From Balneolales bacterium (GTDB lineage Bacteria; Bacteroidota; Rhodothermia; Balneolales; Natronogracilivirgulaceae): DNA of 7,276 nt. Where the stretch lies: NCBI GenBank assembly GCA_007135895.1, contig SLHZ01000061.1, forward strand, positions 1 to 7,276, written 5' to 3'. Numbering within the stretch: position 1 is the first letter of the stretch; every line of letters begins with the position of its first letter. Below the pieces are notes generated by a model that saw nothing but the letters and a program-made list of their open reading frames with translations, did no database searches and was not told where the DNA came from. The position numbers and the translations under genes were made by a program. Positions 6,580-7,276 of the stretch are shown here, piece by piece.

Positions 6580-6596
6580 GGCAATTGTCTAAGATA

Positions 6597-7276
6597 TCAG
6601 GCTGAAGCCTTTCGCTTTTTATAGACGGGTGATGCAAAGTCTTTGATGGTATTTCTGGCAACTACACACCGTTCAACATTTTTCATGGTCGGAAGAGTAA
6701 ACATGATGTCAAGCATGGCACGCTCCAGTATGGAACGCAGTCCCCGTGCTCCTGTCTTGCGTTTCATGGCCTGTCGGACCACTTCGGTCAATGCCTCTTC
6801 CTTAAATTCGAGTTGAACTCCTTCCATGCGGAAAAGCTTTTGATACTGCTTTACAATGGCATTCCTTGGTTTGACGAGAATATTGACCATGGCCTCTTCG
6901 GACAATTCTTCCAATCCGGAAATAATTGGCATGCGTCCGATGAGCTCCGGAATAAGACCGTATTTCTGCAAATCCTCCGGTTCGACATGTGTAAAAATCT
7001 TCGGATCATCTTTGTCAAACTTACTGTTGACATCAGCGGTAAAGCCCATACTTGTAGAGGACAACCGGCGGGCGATAATCTCGTTCAGGCCGTTAAAGGC
7101 GCCTCCGCAAATAAACAAAATATTTGTGGTATCTACCGTGATAAAACTTTGTTCCGGGTGTTTGCGCCCGCCTTTCGGCGGCACATTGGCCGTCGTTCCT
7201 TCCAGTATTTTCAGCAGGGCCTGCTGTACACCTTCTCCCGAAACATCCCGCGTAATAGACGGGTTGTCACCCTTCC
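6597..7276 (-). CDS. clpX: ClpX, ATP-dependent Clp protease ATP-binding subunit (partial, N-terminal part missing)
   Basis: ClpX is the hexameric AAA+ unfoldase that recognises tagged or damaged proteins and feeds them to the ClpP peptidase. The window holds 225 complete C-terminal residues; the zinc-binding domain, Walker A and Walker B lie beyond the right edge. Reading leftward, the fragment begins KGDNPSITRDVSGEGVQQ, which directly follows Walker B in the family. The RKH pore loop is in GGRKHP (RKH codons 7158-7166), then the sensor-1 strand ILFICGGAFNG, the VEPEDLQKYGLIPELIGR linker, and the sensor-2 motif TGARGLRS (GARGLRS at 6732-6752). The C-terminal small domain is normal and ends in a basic KKRKASA. 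The ClpP-docking loop, IGF in E. coli, reads MGF (codons 7041-7049). Although a GTG at 7182-7184 could be taken as a start, the frame continues to the edge and encodes conserved ClpX sequence, so the gene is truncated only by the window. Downstream, 17 bp away, is the histidine kinase. Confidence 0.97.
   Translation of the reverse strand, partial: KGDNPSITRDVSGEGVQQALLKILEGTTANVPPKGGRKHPEQSFITVDTTNILFICGGAFNGLNEIIARRLSSTSMGFTADVNSKFDKDDPKIFTHVEPEDLQKYGLIPELIGRMPIISGLEELSEEAMVNILVKPRNAIVKQYQKLFRMEGVQLEFKEEALTEVVRQAMKRKTGARGLRSILERAMLDIMFTLPTMKNVERCVVARNTIKDFASPVYKKRKASA

Noticed and set aside
7182..7184. GTG as the start of a short ClpX-like protein
   Set aside because: The frame continues upstream to the window edge and encodes conserved ClpX sequence, so the GTG is an internal valine codon and the gene is cut only by the window.

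Overview
The window looks like chromosomal core DNA from the Bacteroidota / Balneolota / Rhodothermota group of Gram-negative bacteria. The strongest evidence is a gene for PorQ, an outer-membrane component of the type IX secretion system that is essentially confined to that superphylum. An MlaE-type lipid-transport permease, a LysM envelope protein and mostly poor Shine-Dalgarno sequences agree with this. A Balneola-like lineage is my best guess, but it rests on overall protein flavour and not on a diagnostic marker.

Layout. (1) Positions 1-404, minus strand: the N-terminal half of an MlaE-family ABC permease, cut by the left edge. (2) A 121-bp divergent intergenic region, then porQ (526-1506, plus), with a possible intrinsic terminator spanning its stop codon. 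(3) A 281-bp spacer, then aroC (1788-2972, plus), encoding chorismate synthase. (4) A 184-bp spacer with a small 12-bp repeat cluster, then a secreted protein with three clear LysM repeats, one degenerate LysM-like repeat and a C-terminal RlpA-like double-psi beta-barrel (3157-4443, plus). (5) A 170-bp spacer with several inverted repeats, then an ECF sigma factor of SigR/SigH type (4614-5189, plus). (6) Converging on it with only 19 bp between stops is a two-transmembrane sensor histidine kinase (5209-6579, minus). This lies 17 bp downstream of clpX (6597-7276, minus), whose 5' part is beyond the right edge.

Functional reading. The left two thirds is mainly envelope biology: lipid transport, T9SS outer-membrane assembly and a peptidoglycan-binding RlpA-like protein, with one aromatic-biosynthesis gene among them. 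The right third is regulation and proteostasis: an ECF sigma factor without an adjacent anti-sigma gene, and a kinase without an adjacent response regulator that is probably co-transcribed with clpX. I see no mobile element, CRISPR array, tRNA or rRNA, and no convincing new multi-gene system. The best leads are the clpX-kinase pairing, the sigma factor with inverted repeats upstream, and the LysM/RlpA-like protein.
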